From: Streptomyces sp. NBC_00683 | Lineage (GTDB): Bacteria; Actinomycetota; Actinomycetes; Streptomycetales; Streptomycetaceae | Direction of reading: 5' to 3' | Assembly: GCF_036226745.1 (NCBI RefSeq) | Contig: NZ_CP109013.1 | Span: 7,130,001 to 7,194,000, forward strand | DNA: 64,000 nucleotides | In this document: piece by piece, positions 51,246 to 60,087 of the stretch | Layout: the number at the start of each line of letters is the position of its first letter | Position numbering within the stretch: position 1 is the first letter of the stretch | Notes under the pieces: generated by a model | The model's database searches: none | The model's input: the letters and a program-made list of their open reading frames with translations, nothing else | What the model was told of the DNA's origin: nothing | Made by a program: the position numbers and the translations under genes

Positions 51246-52895
51246 TCAGCTGTTGGCGGCATGCTCCTTCGCGAATTCCTCCGCCATTCTGTCGCCGCCC
51301 TGGCTGCGCCACTTCTTGACCGCCGCATCCAGATCGGCCATCGAGGACCGTCCGGCGACCACCGCGGTGACGGTGTCATCCATCAGGGCCCTCAAGGTCG
51401 CTCCCTGGGCGACGTCGGTGCGGGAGACCAGCCCGAAGGACACGTTACGGATGGTGACGGGTACGACCTTCTCCTGCCAGGCATGCAGAGCGCGGACCGC
51501 TTCCGGCCGCCCGGCCACGAACAGCACCTGTGGTCCCTCCGCCAGATACCGGAAGGGCAGGTTCGTGATGTTCTCCACCTCCCCGAGCGCGTTGCGCTGG
51601 GGCGATCCGTCCTTGGCACGGGTGAAGTGCACACCTTCCACGCCGTACTGCAGCAGCTCCCACTCCTTCGAGCCGAACGGCGCCGCCAAGAAGTCGAGGA
51701 CCCGGAGCAGCATCTCTATGCGCTCCTTCTTCGCCTTCTTCAGGATGGTGTAGCCGAAGGAACGGCGGGCGGCGACGGCACCTCCCGGGGCGCCGTCCAC
51801 GCTGTAGGGCACGGCCGGGGCGGGGGTGAGCAGCCCCTTCGAGTCCGGGTACAGGCTCGTGTAGGCACCGAAGCCGTTCTGCATGGACCCGACCGTGCCG
51901 TTGAGGAACAGCGTGGTGAGGTCCGGGGAGGACATCGATGTGGCGTCGGGATGGTAGGAGCCGTTCTTGCGCAGCTGGGACTGGAACGCGACAGCGGCCG
52001 TGAACCGCTCATCGGTGTAGTTCGGGAGGAACGTGCCGTCCTTGTCGATGGCCCAGCCCTGCGGGGCTCCGTGCGCGGCGGAGTGAATCGCGTTGCAGAA
52101 CAGCGATCCCTTGGCGGCGCCCAGGGCGTAGGACTTGCCTTGGGTGGCCTTCTTCGCGACGGAGGCGAAGTCCTCCGATCCCCAGGCGTCCTTCATACCG
52201 GCGTCCGTGAACATGTCCTGGTTGAGCCAGAGGGTTGAGCCCGTCACCGGGCGCTCCAGGGGGATGCCGTAGAGATGACCGCCGATGCGGCCCATGTCGT
52301 GCCAGGCGGGCGTGGGGATGCCGGCCAGGTTGGGGTAGTCGTGGATCGCCGCCCCGGACAGGTAGGGGGTGAGGTCCTGGGCCCGCTTCTGGACGAACTG
52401 CGCCTCGCGGGGCAGCACATAGCCGGAGAACATGTTGATGATGTCCGGCAGCGACTCGGCCTCGCCGGCCATGACCGTGGCCATCTTCTTCTGGTAGTCG
52501 GCCTGCGGGATGACCGTGAACTCGATCTTCACCCCGAGCGCCTTCTCGACGGCACGCCAGTACTGGTTCTCCGCCGCCGGCTTCGGAGGTGTGCCGAAGG
52601 TGACGGACATGACCCGGATGGTGCTTCCGTCGCCCGGTGTGCGCTTGACCGCGGTGGCGAGGTCCGCGGGGTAGCTGGTGTATCCGGCCTGGACCCCGGA
52701 CTCCGTCGGGGCGAGATCGGGCTTCGCACCCGGTGCCGCCTTGTATTCGGGCCAGGCGGCGAGCTTCTTGCCCGCGTTGGACACGTCGCCGCCGCTCGAG
52801 GAACTGGAGCAGGCGGTGAGGAGGGACGGCACGGCGGCGGCAGCGCCCGTGGCTGCCATGGTGCGCAGCACGGTGCGCCGGGACATTCTGGGCAT
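51246..52895 (-). CDS. Tat-exported lipoprotein, sugar-binding protein of ABC importer
   Basis: A 549-residue extracellular solute-binding lipoprotein of the LplA type. The signal has twin arginines (SRRTVLRTMAATGAAAAVPS) and a lipobox LTAC with the lipidated Cys29. The mature protein shows the LplA-type pattern: YWRAVEKALGVKIEFTVIPQ, DIINMFSGYVLPREAQFV, GRIGGHLYGIPLERPVTGST. It should capture an oligosaccharide and deliver it to the two permeases encoded upstream. Substrate from context: unsaturated rhamnogalacturonan or related oligosaccharide. ATG at 52895; the GAAAGG site is a little distant, and ATG at 52886 is possible. Confidence 0.9.
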   Translation of the reverse strand: MPRMSRRTVLRTMAATGAAAAVPSLLTACSSSSSGGDVSNAGKKLAAWPEYKAAPGAKPDLAPTESGVQAGYTSYPADLATAVKRTPGDGSTIRVMSVTFGTPPKPAAENQYWRAVEKALGVKIEFTVIPQADYQKKMATVMAGEAESLPDIINMFSGYVLPREAQFVQKRAQDLTPYLSGAAIHDYPNLAGIPTPAWHDMGRIGGHLYGIPLERPVTGSTLWLNQDMFTDAGMKDAWGSEDFASVAKKATQGKSYALGAAKGSLFCNAIHSAAHGAPQGWAIDKDGTFLPNYTDERFTAAVAFQSQLRKNGSYHPDATSMSSPDLTTLFLNGTVGSMQNGFGAYTSLYPDSKGLLTPAPAVPYSVDGAPGGAVAARRSFGYTILKKAKKERIEMLLRVLDFLAAPFGSKEWELLQYGVEGVHFTRAKDGSPQRNALGEVENITNLPFRYLAEGPQVLFVAGRPEAVRALHAWQEKVVPVTIRNVSFGLVSRTDVAQGATLRALMDDTVTAVVAGRSSMADLDAAVKKWRSQGGDRMAEEFAKEHAANS

Positions 52896-52936
52896 GGCTG
52901 TTCGACCTTTCGGAGTGCGGCTCGTGAAGGGGAAGG

Positions 52937-53824
52937 TCAGCTCTTGATGGCGCCGGTGAGCACGCCCTTGGTGAAGTACTTCTGAAGGAACGGGTAGACG
53001 AGCAGGATCGGGACCGTGGCGATCACCAGGACCGCCATCTGCACCGTCTGCGGTGCGCTGACCGTGCCCTCACCCGTCGTCGTGTCGGTGAGGCCTTCGC
53101 CGGCCACGACATAGGTGCGCAGGACCTGCTGCAGCGGCCAGTGGTCGCTCTCCATGTACAGCGAGGCGTAGAACCAGGAATTCCAGTACGCCACGGCGTA
53201 GAAGAGGCCGACGACCGCGAGTGCCGCCTTGGACAGCGGCAGCACGATGGACCACAGGATGCGCAGATCACTGGCTCCGTCGAGCCGGGCGGCCTCGTAC
53301 ATCTCCTCGGGGATGCCCTGGAAGAACCCGCGGAGCACCACGAGGTTGAACACGTTGACCAGCACCGGCAGGACCAACGAAGCGTAGGAGTCCAGCAGTC
53401 CGAGTTCCTTCACGACCAGGAAGCTGGGGATCATGCCTGGCGGGAAGAGGAACGTGAAGAGCACCAGCAGCAGTACGGGCTTGCTGCCGTACACGTTGGG
53501 CCGGGCCAGCGCGTAGGCCAGGAAGACCGTGCAGAGCAGGCTGAGTGCGGTGCCGACCGCGGTGACGCCGATGCTCACCCCCAGGGCGTGGGTGACGATG
53601 CCGCCGTTCAGGATGTCGCGGTAGGCGTCGAGTGTGGGTTCGGTCGGCCACAGGACCCAGCCGCCGTTGTCGACCACTTCGCGCTGCGAGGCGAGCGAGG
53701 TGGACAGGATGGTGAGGAAGGGGACGCACACCAGCGCCACCACGACCACCAGGGCGATCACCTTGCCGACCTGCGTGACCGGTTTGGGCTTCTCCATCCA
53801 CCCGGGGCGTACCTGCGTGCTCAT
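52937..53824 (-). CDS. ABC importer permease, LplC-like
   Basis: A 295-residue inner-membrane permease with six hydrophobic segments (GKVIALVVVVALVCVPFLTI, PVLLLVLFTFLFPPGMIPSF, AVLVIATVPILLVYPFLQKY). The EAA loop for the ATPase is EMYEAARLDGASDLRILWSI. It pairs with the LplB-like permease, whose stop overlaps its start (ATGA at 53821-53824). No ATPase gene is present in the locus; in streptomycetes such CUT1 importers use the shared ATPase MsiK, which is the probable energiser here. Confidence 0.9.
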   Translation of the reverse strand: MSTQVRPGWMEKPKPVTQVGKVIALVVVVALVCVPFLTILSTSLASQREVVDNGGWVLWPTEPTLDAYRDILNGGIVTHALGVSIGVTAVGTALSLLCTVFLAYALARPNVYGSKPVLLLVLFTFLFPPGMIPSFLVVKELGLLDSYASLVLPVLVNVFNLVVLRGFFQGIPEEMYEAARLDGASDLRILWSIVLPLSKAALAVVGLFYAVAYWNSWFYASLYMESDHWPLQQVLRTYVVAGEGLTDTTTGEGTVSAPQTVQMAVLVIATVPILLVYPFLQKYFTKGVLTGAIKS

Positions 53825-54801
53825 CTGTAGACCCCCTGCTCGCCGAGGCGGTGCGCCACCTTGTTGGCCGCGTAGACGAGTGCGGCCCCGATGAGGCCCT
53901 TGAACAGTCCGGCTGCCGCGGCGTAGCCGTAGTCGCCGCCGACGATGCCCTGGTAGTAGACGAAGGTGTCGATGATCTCGGCGGCTTCGGGGCCGACAGC
54001 GTCGCGTTGGAGCAGCATCTGCTCGAAGCCGACGGACAGGATGTCGCCCAGCCGCATGATGAGCAGGAGCACCACGACCGGCCGGATGGCGGGCAGCGTG
54101 ACGTGCCAGAAGCGGCGCCAGGGGCCTGCCCCGTCGATGGCAGCGGCTTCGTACTGCTGCTCGTCGACCTGGGACAGGGCCGCCAGGAAGATGATGGTGC
54201 CCCAGCCGGCGTCCTTCCAGATGACCTGGGCGACCACGAGGGGTTTGAAGGCGTCGGGGTTGCCGACGATGTCGACCGTGTGGATTCCGGCGTCCTGCAG
54301 GTAGCCGTTCACCATGCCGGTGTCGCCCAGGACTTGCTGGAAGAGGGCGACGACGATCACCCACGACACGAAGTGCGGCAGGTAGGCGATCGACTGGACG
54401 AAGCGGCGGACCGTGCCCCAGGTGAGGCTGTGCAGCAGCAGGGCCAGGGCGAGCGGCACGGGGAAGTAGAAGACGAGTTGCAGGACCGCGATCACGATCG
54501 TGTTGATCACGGAGTGCCAGAAGGCGTCGTCCTGCAGCATGCGCTGGAAGTTGTCGCCGCCGACCCAGGCGCTGCCCCAGATGCCGTCGAAGGGGACGTA
54601 GTCCTTGAAGGCGATGATGTTGCCGGCGAGGGCGCCGTAGTGGAAGACGAGGAAGTAGGCGAAGCTGCCGAACATGAGCAGGGACAGCGCGATGCTTCGC
54701 TTGTGCTGAAAACGTTTTTGCTTGTTCTGAGCGCCTGGCGGTGAATGGGAAGGGCGGCTGTGGGCCGATTTCCCTGGGCGCTCGCGCAGCAGCGCTGCCA
54801 C
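53821..54801 (-). CDS. ABC importer permease, LplB-like
   Basis: A 326-residue permease with six hydrophobic segments after a basic N-terminus (SIALSLLMFGSFAYFLVFHY, VINTIVIAVLQLVFYFPVPL, ALALLLHSLTWG). The EAA loop is QQYEAAAIDGAGPWRRFWHV. First gene of the importer operon. GTG at 54801 has GAGGAGGCTCC directly upstream. A second AAAACGTTTT palindrome lies inside its coding region (54709-54718) at codons for the basic N-terminus, probably an auxiliary operator. CUT1/LplB family; substrate by context a pectin oligosaccharide. Confidence 0.9.
   Translation of the reverse strand: MAALLRERPGKSAHSRPSHSPPGAQNKQKRFQHKRSIALSLLMFGSFAYFLVFHYGALAGNIIAFKDYVPFDGIWGSAWVGGDNFQRMLQDDAFWHSVINTIVIAVLQLVFYFPVPLALALLLHSLTWGTVRRFVQSIAYLPHFVSWVIVVALFQQVLGDTGMVNGYLQDAGIHTVDIVGNPDAFKPLVVAQVIWKDAGWGTIIFLAALSQVDEQQYEAAAIDGAGPWRRFWHVTLPAIRPVVVLLLIMRLGDILSVGFEQMLLQRDAVGPEAAEIIDTFVYYQGIVGGDYGYAAAAGLFKGLIGAALVYAANKVAHRLGEQGVYR
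54709..54718. promoter_or_regulatory. Internal AAAACGTTTT operator copy
   Basis: TGAAAACGTTTTT inside lplB is a 10-bp perfect core palindrome, 130 bases from the promoter copy. The pair is well placed for repressor looping or roadblock. Confidence 0.6.
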
Positions 54802-54833
54802 GGAGCCTCCTCGGCTGGTGTGAAGTGGACGGA

Positions 54834-54862
54834 AAATTAAAACGTTTTCAGAGCGTGGTCAA
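54834..54862 (-). promoter_or_regulatory. Importer operon promoter, TTGACC / TAATTT
   Basis: On the minus strand -35 TTGACC (54862-54857) and -10 TAATTT (54839-54834) are separated by exactly 17 bases. The LacI-type palindrome AAAACGTTTT fills the end of the spacer and touches the -10 box, so repressor binding would block polymerase directly. Confidence 0.85.
54839..54848. promoter_or_regulatory. LacI-type operator AAAACGTTTT in promoter spacer
   Basis: Perfect 10-bp palindrome, in the context TGAAAACGTTTTA, matching LacI-family half-sites around a central CG. It is the likely binding site of the LacI protein encoded at 50117-51202. Confidence 0.7.
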
Positions 54863-54899
54863 CACCTTGGACACGATCCACATGAAACGGGCGGGGTGT

Positions 54900-55919
54900 T
54901 CAGGCGCGCAGCAGTGAGGCGTGGGCGGAGACGGCGTGGGCGGGAGGCGACCCGGCGGCGATGCGGCGGAGTTCCTCGACGACGAGCCGGCCCATGGCCC
55001 GGCGCTCCGCGCTCACGGTGCCCGCCACATGACCGGTGAGCATGACGTTGGGCAGCGCGTAGAGCGGTGACTCCGGGGGCAGGGGCTCGCGTGTGGTGAC
55101 GTCCAGCACGGCGTACAGGTCAGGGCGTTCACGCAGCACGTCGGCCAGAGCGTCCTCGTCGACCACCGCGCCGCGCGCCGTGTTGATGAGCGTCGCCCCG
55201 TGGGGCAGGCACCGCAGGAGCTCACCGGTGACGAGCTTCTCCGTCTGCCCGGGGATCAGCGGGGCGTGGACGCTCAGCACCAGAGACCGGGTGAACAGTT
55301 CGCGGAGGTCGGTGACGGGCGTGACGTCGAGTCGGCGGAGCGTGTCCGTCGGGACGTGTGGGTCCCAGGCCATCACCTCGGACTCCAGGTGACGCAGGCG
55401 CGTGGCGACCTTGCGGGCGGTCGAACCGAAGGAGACAAGGCCGACAGGCTGCCCGTAGATGCCCGGGACTTCCTCCAGTGACGGCAGGCCCTTCCCGCTC
55501 TTGATCCGGTGGGCTCGGCGATGGACATCCTTGAGCGCGAGCACGGTCTGGGCGTAGACGTACTCGGCCACCGGTTCATTGTTCGCGTCGGCGGCGGAGA
55601 CGACGACGATGCCCTGTGCCCAGACCGCCTCGCTGATGAGCTTGCGGATGGAGCCCGCGGCATGGACCACCGTCCGCAGCGCGGGCAGCTTCCTGAGCAG
55701 GTCTTCCGTCAGCCGGGGCATGCCCCAGGACGTGACCAGCACCTCGGCTTCCTGCCGGCGAGGGTGCAGGCTCAAGGCGAGACCGTCTTCGCACTCGGCC
55801 ACGACGTCGGCCACCTCGGTCAGGTCTGCCCAGCCGGTGGGGCCGAACACGTCGTGCCTGAGCTCGGGACTCATTACGACGGCTGCACGGGGTCGAGGTG
55901 ATCGCGTCGGGGACAACAT
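54900..55919 (-). CDS. D-2-hydroxyacid dehydrogenase family protein
   Basis: A 339-residue NAD-dependent dehydrogenase. Catalytic arginine in LINTARGAVVDE, the acidic partner in DVTTREPLPPESP (Thr-Arg-Glu) and histidine in VMLTGHVAGTVS are present. The nucleotide fold reads VGLVSFGSTARKVATRL, where GxGxxG is replaced by GxxSFGSTA (Phe-Gly-Ser), a noticeable deviation. In a pectin or rhamnose context it could reduce or oxidise a keto-sugar acid intermediate. ATG at 55919 has AAGGAG five bases upstream. It follows the SGNH esterase gene and precedes the importer promoter. Confidence 0.85.
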   Translation of the reverse strand: MLSPTRSPRPRAAVVMSPELRHDVFGPTGWADLTEVADVVAECEDGLALSLHPRRQEAEVLVTSWGMPRLTEDLLRKLPALRTVVHAAGSIRKLISEAVWAQGIVVVSAADANNEPVAEYVYAQTVLALKDVHRRAHRIKSGKGLPSLEEVPGIYGQPVGLVSFGSTARKVATRLRHLESEVMAWDPHVPTDTLRRLDVTPVTDLRELFTRSLVLSVHAPLIPGQTEKLVTGELLRCLPHGATLINTARGAVVDEDALADVLRERPDLYAVLDVTTREPLPPESPLYALPNVMLTGHVAGTVSAERRAMGRLVVEELRRIAAGSPPAHAVSAHASLLRA

Positions 55920-56025
55920 CGGGCTCCTTCGAAGGATATGGGTGGCAGCACGTCATCGGTGGTCACATGGCGTCCGGTCGGACTTCGAGGGCGAAGGGCC
56001 GACGGCTGCCCGGCGCTTCGCCGTG

Positions 56026-56646
56026 TCACCGCACCAGCCGTAGCCACGCGCGGGCCAGCACCGCATGGCCCTCGGCAGTCAGATGGACACCGTCACCCGT
56101 GGTGACGTGAGGGTCACCGGACTCCCGTGCCGCCTGGTGGAGGAGCCCGTCGGCGGCGAGCAGCGACGTGTCGAACTCCTTCGCCAGCCGCCGTACGACG
56201 TGGATCCGGTCGTCGAGGTCTTCGCGCCACGCCCACTGTTCGGGGTGGACGGGGATGAGGAACGGCTCGATCAGCACGAGCCGTGTCCCCTGGGAGGCCG
56301 CTTGCCGCAGGAGTTCGCGGTAGGTGTCCTCGTAGGCTTGGGGGGATGTGGTCTCCCCTCTGTCGTAGCGTCGCCAGGTGTCGTTGACACCGACGAGCAC
56401 CGACAGCACGGCCGGGCGCAGCGAGAGGGTGTCCAGGTCCCAGCGCCGGAGAAGGTCTGCGGCACGGTCGCCGCTGACCCCCCGGTTGCGGACCCGGGCA
56501 GAGGGATGTGAGACGGCGAGTGCGTCGGCTACCAGCCTGACGTAACCGTGTCCCAGGTCGTCGTCATCGCCGGGATCGCGACCGGCGGCGGTGATGCTGT
56601 CGCCTTGGAAGAGGACACCGGCCGATTCCGGCAGCTGGACGACCAT
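56026..56646 (-). CDS. SGNH/GDSL hydrolase, cytoplasmic
   Basis: A 206-residue SGNH hydrolase. Block I FQGDSIT with nucleophile Ser17, block II GVSGDRA, block III GVNDTW and block V DGVHLTAEGH (Asp and His) are all intact. There is no signal peptide. Such esterases remove acetyl or other acyl groups from sugars; within this locus a rhamnogalacturonan- or oligosaccharide-deacetylating role is likely, though substrate is not shown by sequence. ATG at 56646 with GAGAGGA upstream. Divergent from the PL26-type lyase gene across a 607-base region. Confidence 0.87.
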   Translation of the reverse strand: MVVQLPESAGVLFQGDSITAAGRDPGDDDDLGHGYVRLVADALAVSHPSARVRNRGVSGDRAADLLRRWDLDTLSLRPAVLSVLVGVNDTWRRYDRGETTSPQAYEDTYRELLRQAASQGTRLVLIEPFLIPVHPEQWAWREDLDDRIHVVRRLAKEFDTSLLAADGLLHQAARESGDPHVTTGDGVHLTAEGHAVLARAWLRLVR

Positions 56647-56786
56647 GTGCGTTCCTCTCGTATGCGACAGGTCGACGAAGACGTCTGTACGCGTATCGGT
56701 TGAGCCGCGGCTGGAACGATTCACAGTGCGACGACGACCTGCATTGTGCACGTCGAACACGGCCCGAACAATAGTCTTCACAAAGA

Positions 56787-56800
56787 TTCAATTTGATTCA
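56787..56800. promoter_or_regulatory. Candidate regulon motif TTCAATTTGATTCA, copy 1
   Basis: It lies 140 bases upstream of the SGNH esterase start. Two related copies are found at 62491-62503 and 62530-62543 near the CE12-type esterase. The shared core TTGATTCA suggests a common regulator, perhaps the DeoR/LacI hybrid at 60 kb. Confidence 0.4.
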
Positions 56801-56860
56801 TGCGATGGCGCCAGAGGTGCGCGTAAGTAGTGCTTGGGCCTGCCCTGTTGAGAGCGCCGC

Positions 56861-56919
56861 GGCTGCACGCACACAGATAAAAAGGCTAGAAAACCCCATA
56901 TATAGCAAAGCGTGCAGCC
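56861..56919. repeat. 10-bp inverted repeat with AT-rich core
   Basis: GGCTGCACGC (56861-56870) and GCGTGCAGCC (56910-56919) are perfect inverted repeats separated by 39 mainly A/T bases (includes ATATATAG). Function not known: a stem-loop in an untranslated leader, a protein site, or a mobile-element scar. Confidence 0.5.
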
Positions 56920-57253
56920 CTGAACCCCCGAGCGGATGGGCTTGTGGGCAGTTCTGGACGCGCGTTTTGCTTCAACTCTGGTCCATGTGTTTCGTCTGGT
57001 GTAAGCATGTGACCGCAGAGAGCGGCCCGATGAAGGCAACGGCCCCTGACACAGGGGCGGGCCCGTTGCCGAGACCGGCCGCGCCCGGGCAGTCCTTGCC
57101 CCGGGCGTCGCGGACCGGCCGTCACCCGCCTGCGTGCGGCAAACGCGGCATCGACGGTCCGCAGCCACGGGACCAGAACGCCCGGCCCCCCTCTTACTTC
57201 GGAAGCCGTCCATCGGTGAGCGCTTCGGCGCCCGCTCAGAGGAGTTGAACACT

Positions 57254-59992
57254 GTGGGACAGATCAGCCGACGGTCCGTACTGACATCCGCCGCTGCCGG
57301 AGGCGCGGTCGCATGGCTCAGCTCCACGGCAGGTGCGCATGCGGACAGTCCGCTCAGCCGGCCGGCCGGGGCCCCCGTCCAGGCCGACGGCCACGAGCCG
57401 GTCACACTGAACTGGCTGGAGAAGGACGCCCCGGCTGAACTCGCCGGGGGGACCACGTGGGGAGTGCCGTGGCCCGCAGGTGCCTTCGCCGCCGATCAGT
57501 CGTTCTCGCTGACGACGGAGTCCGGCAAGGACGTTCCCTTGCAGAGCTGGCCGACCGGCTGGTGGCCGGACGGCTCGGTGAAGTGGACGGCACACGCCAT
57601 CAGCGGGACGGCTCCCCGCAGCGACAGTTACCGTCTCGCGGCCGGCGCCGCCGCTCAGCCGGCCACCGCTGTCACTGTGCACAGCGGACGTGACCAGATC
57701 ACCGTGAACACCGGTGTGATCGAGGTGGTCTTTCCTCGTAAAGGCGATCAGGTCATCAAGTCGATCAGGCGCGGCAGCACGGTCATCGCGAAGAACGGCC
57801 ACCTCATCGCCTCCCGCCAGGACCGGCCCAGCACGGACCCGGCGCCGGTGGTCAAGTCGGAGTCGTACACGGGCATTGTGAGCTCGGTGACCGTCGAGCA
57901 GGACGGTCCGGTACGTGCGGTGGTCAAGGTCGAGGGGAAGCACAAGAAGGCGCGGCGTGCCTGGCTGCCCTTCGTGGTGCGCTTCTACCTGTACGCCGGG
58001 TCGGACGGCATACGGACGGTGCACAACTTCGTGTTCGACGGTGACGAGAAGAAGGACTTCATCAGCGGTCTCGGCATCCGTTTCGGCGTTCCGATGCGCG
58101 GTGAACTGCACGACCGGCACGTCCGCTTCGCCGGACAGGACCAGGGCGTGCTCTCCGAGGCGGTCCGCGGCATCACGGGGCTGCGGCGTGATCCCGGCGC
58201 GGCCGTGCGCACGGCGCAGCACGAGGGCAGGGCCACGCCTGACACGAGCACCTGGGACAGCCGCGTCACCTCGCGTCTGCAGTACATCCCCGCGTTCGGT
58301 GACTACAGCCTCAGGCAGCTCAACGCCCACGGGTTCGAGATCCACAAGCGGACGAAGCCCGGTCACTCCTGGGTCCGCGTCGACGGAGGCAAGCGCGCGG
58401 AAGGCCTCGGCTACGTGGGCTCGCCCACGGGGGGTCTCGCCTTCGGCATGCGCAACTTCTGGCAACTGCACCCCACCGAACTGGAGATCGCCGGCGCGGC
58501 AGGCACGGAGGCCCAGGTCACGGTGTGGATGTGGTCGCCGCGCGCCGACGCCATGGACCTGCGCTTCTACCACGACGGGATGGGGCAGGACACCTACCCC
58601 GAGCAGCTCGAAGGCCTGGAGATCACCTACGAGGACTACGAACCGGGCTTCGGGACCCCTTACGGTGTCGCCCGCACCACCGAGATGACCTTCTGGGCTC
58701 TTGAGGCGACGCCCACCGCCGAGCGTTTCGCCTCACTCGCCGCGGCCAACGCCACACCGCCCCTGCTCGCGAGCAGCCCCGAGCACAACCACAGCGCGAA
58801 GATCTTCGGCTCGTGGAGCCCGGTGGACCGCTCGGTGCCGGCCAAGGCCGAGATCGAGGACAAGCTCCAGGCCATCCACCGCTACCACCGCGAACAGGTG
58901 GACCAGCGTTCCTGGTACGGCTTCTGGGACTACGGCGACATCATGCACAGCTACGACGGCGACCGGCACACCTGGTCCTACGACGTGGGCGGCTATGCCT
59001 GGGACAACTCCGAGCTCTCCACCGACCTCTGGCTCTGGTACCACTACCTGCGCACCGGGGACGCCGAGGCCTTCCGCTTCGCGGAGGCCATGACCCGGCA
59101 CACCGGCGAGGTGGACATGTACCACATCGGCAAGTACCAGGGCCTGGGGACGCGGCACGGCGTCATGCACTGGGGCGACAGCGCCAAGCAGGTACGCATC
59201 AGCAACGCCGGCTACAAGCGCATCTTCTACTTCCTCACCGCGGACGAACGGGTCGGCGACGTCCTGCACGACCTGGTCGACGCAGACCGGAGCTTCCTCG
59301 TCCTCGACCCCGTACGGAAGATCAGGGAAGGCGACCCCTTCGAACCGGAGCCGAAGGCGATGCCTGTCGGAACCACCACCGACTGGGGATCGCTGGCCAT
59401 GGCCTGGCTCACCGAGTGGGAACGCAGAGGCAAGTCGATCGCCCGCACGAAGCTGGTCAACGGCGCCACCACCATCGCGGCGCTGCCCAACGGCTGGGTA
59501 CAGAGCGGCGCCATCACCTACAACCTTGCGGACGGCAAGTTCACGGGTCCCGCCGAGCCGAGCGTATACGCGGGATCTCTGAGCTCCGTGTTCGGACTGA
59601 TCGAGGTCATGACCGAGGTCGTGGCCCTCGTGGACGACGAGCACATCAAGGAGCAGTGGCTGAACTTCTGCCGCCTGTACAACGCGACCAAGGACGAACA
59701 GCGTGCGGTCACCGGCGCGGACTGGGGCAATCTCAACCTGCGCCAGGCCTACTCCAGGGCCACCGCCTACGCCGCAGATCAGCTGGACGACGCGACCCTC
59801 GCCGCACGCGCGTGGAAGGAACTGCGCACCGGGCACGCCGGCTACCCCGACGATCACGACTTCACGACCCACCGAGTCGAAGGCTCCGAGGTGCTCAACC
59901 CCGTCGACGAGGCAAGCCTCTCCGCCAACGCCAGTGCCCAGTTCGGGCTTGCCGCCATTCAGTGCCTCGCGTTGGTGGGCGACAAGATCTGA
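57254..59992 (+). CDS. Secreted exo-rhamnogalacturonan lyase, PL26 type
   Basis: A 912-residue exported enzyme. The twin-arginine signal is QISRRSVLTSAAAGGAVAWL. The N-terminal RIFT-like barrel domain (VTLNWLEKDAPAELAGGTTW) and the following (alpha/alpha)6 barrel (YDVGGYAWDNSELSTDLWLW, RHGVMHWGDSAKQVRISNAG) match the family containing the Penicillium exo-rhamnogalacturonan lyase PcRGLX (PL26). Predicted action: beta-elimination cleavage of rhamnogalacturonan-I backbone from one end, releasing unsaturated disaccharides. GTG at 57254 has GAGGAG about ten bases upstream. It is the depolymerase of this locus. Confidence 0.85.
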   Translation: MGQISRRSVLTSAAAGGAVAWLSSTAGAHADSPLSRPAGAPVQADGHEPVTLNWLEKDAPAELAGGTTWGVPWPAGAFAADQSFSLTTESGKDVPLQSWPTGWWPDGSVKWTAHAISGTAPRSDSYRLAAGAAAQPATAVTVHSGRDQITVNTGVIEVVFPRKGDQVIKSIRRGSTVIAKNGHLIASRQDRPSTDPAPVVKSESYTGIVSSVTVEQDGPVRAVVKVEGKHKKARRAWLPFVVRFYLYAGSDGIRTVHNFVFDGDEKKDFISGLGIRFGVPMRGELHDRHVRFAGQDQGVLSEAVRGITGLRRDPGAAVRTAQHEGRATPDTSTWDSRVTSRLQYIPAFGDYSLRQLNAHGFEIHKRTKPGHSWVRVDGGKRAEGLGYVGSPTGGLAFGMRNFWQLHPTELEIAGAAGTEAQVTVWMWSPRADAMDLRFYHDGMGQDTYPEQLEGLEITYEDYEPGFGTPYGVARTTEMTFWALEATPTAERFASLAAANATPPLLASSPEHNHSAKIFGSWSPVDRSVPAKAEIEDKLQAIHRYHREQVDQRSWYGFWDYGDIMHSYDGDRHTWSYDVGGYAWDNSELSTDLWLWYHYLRTGDAEAFRFAEAMTRHTGEVDMYHIGKYQGLGTRHGVMHWGDSAKQVRISNAGYKRIFYFLTADERVGDVLHDLVDADRSFLVLDPVRKIREGDPFEPEPKAMPVGTTTDWGSLAMAWLTEWERRGKSIARTKLVNGATTIAALPNGWVQSGAITYNLADGKFTGPAEPSVYAGSLSSVFGLIEVMTEVVALVDDEHIKEQWLNFCRLYNATKDEQRAVTGADWGNLNLRQAYSRATAYAADQLDDATLAARAWKELRTGHAGYPDDHDFTTHRVEGSEVLNPVDEASLSANASAQFGLAAIQCLALVGDKI

Positions 59993-60087
59993 CAGCGAGG
60001 CGCTGTGCAACCGGAACGCCCCAGCTCAGAGCAGAATCGATCATTCTCCTCTAGGATCGTTAAGATCTGTTCACCGGAGGGGGCCTG

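Larger units (their letters stand above)
56647..57253. other. Divergent regulatory region, SGNH esterase / PL26-type lyase
   Basis: The 607 bases contain no convincing gene. They hold the AT-rich regulon motif at 56787-56800, and further on an inverted repeat, GGCTGCACGC (56861-56870) with GCGTGCAGCC (56910-56919), around an AT-rich core of 39 bases that is unusually A/T-rich for this genome. Promoters for both divergent genes must lie here; I could not fix the lyase promoter. Confidence 0.6.
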
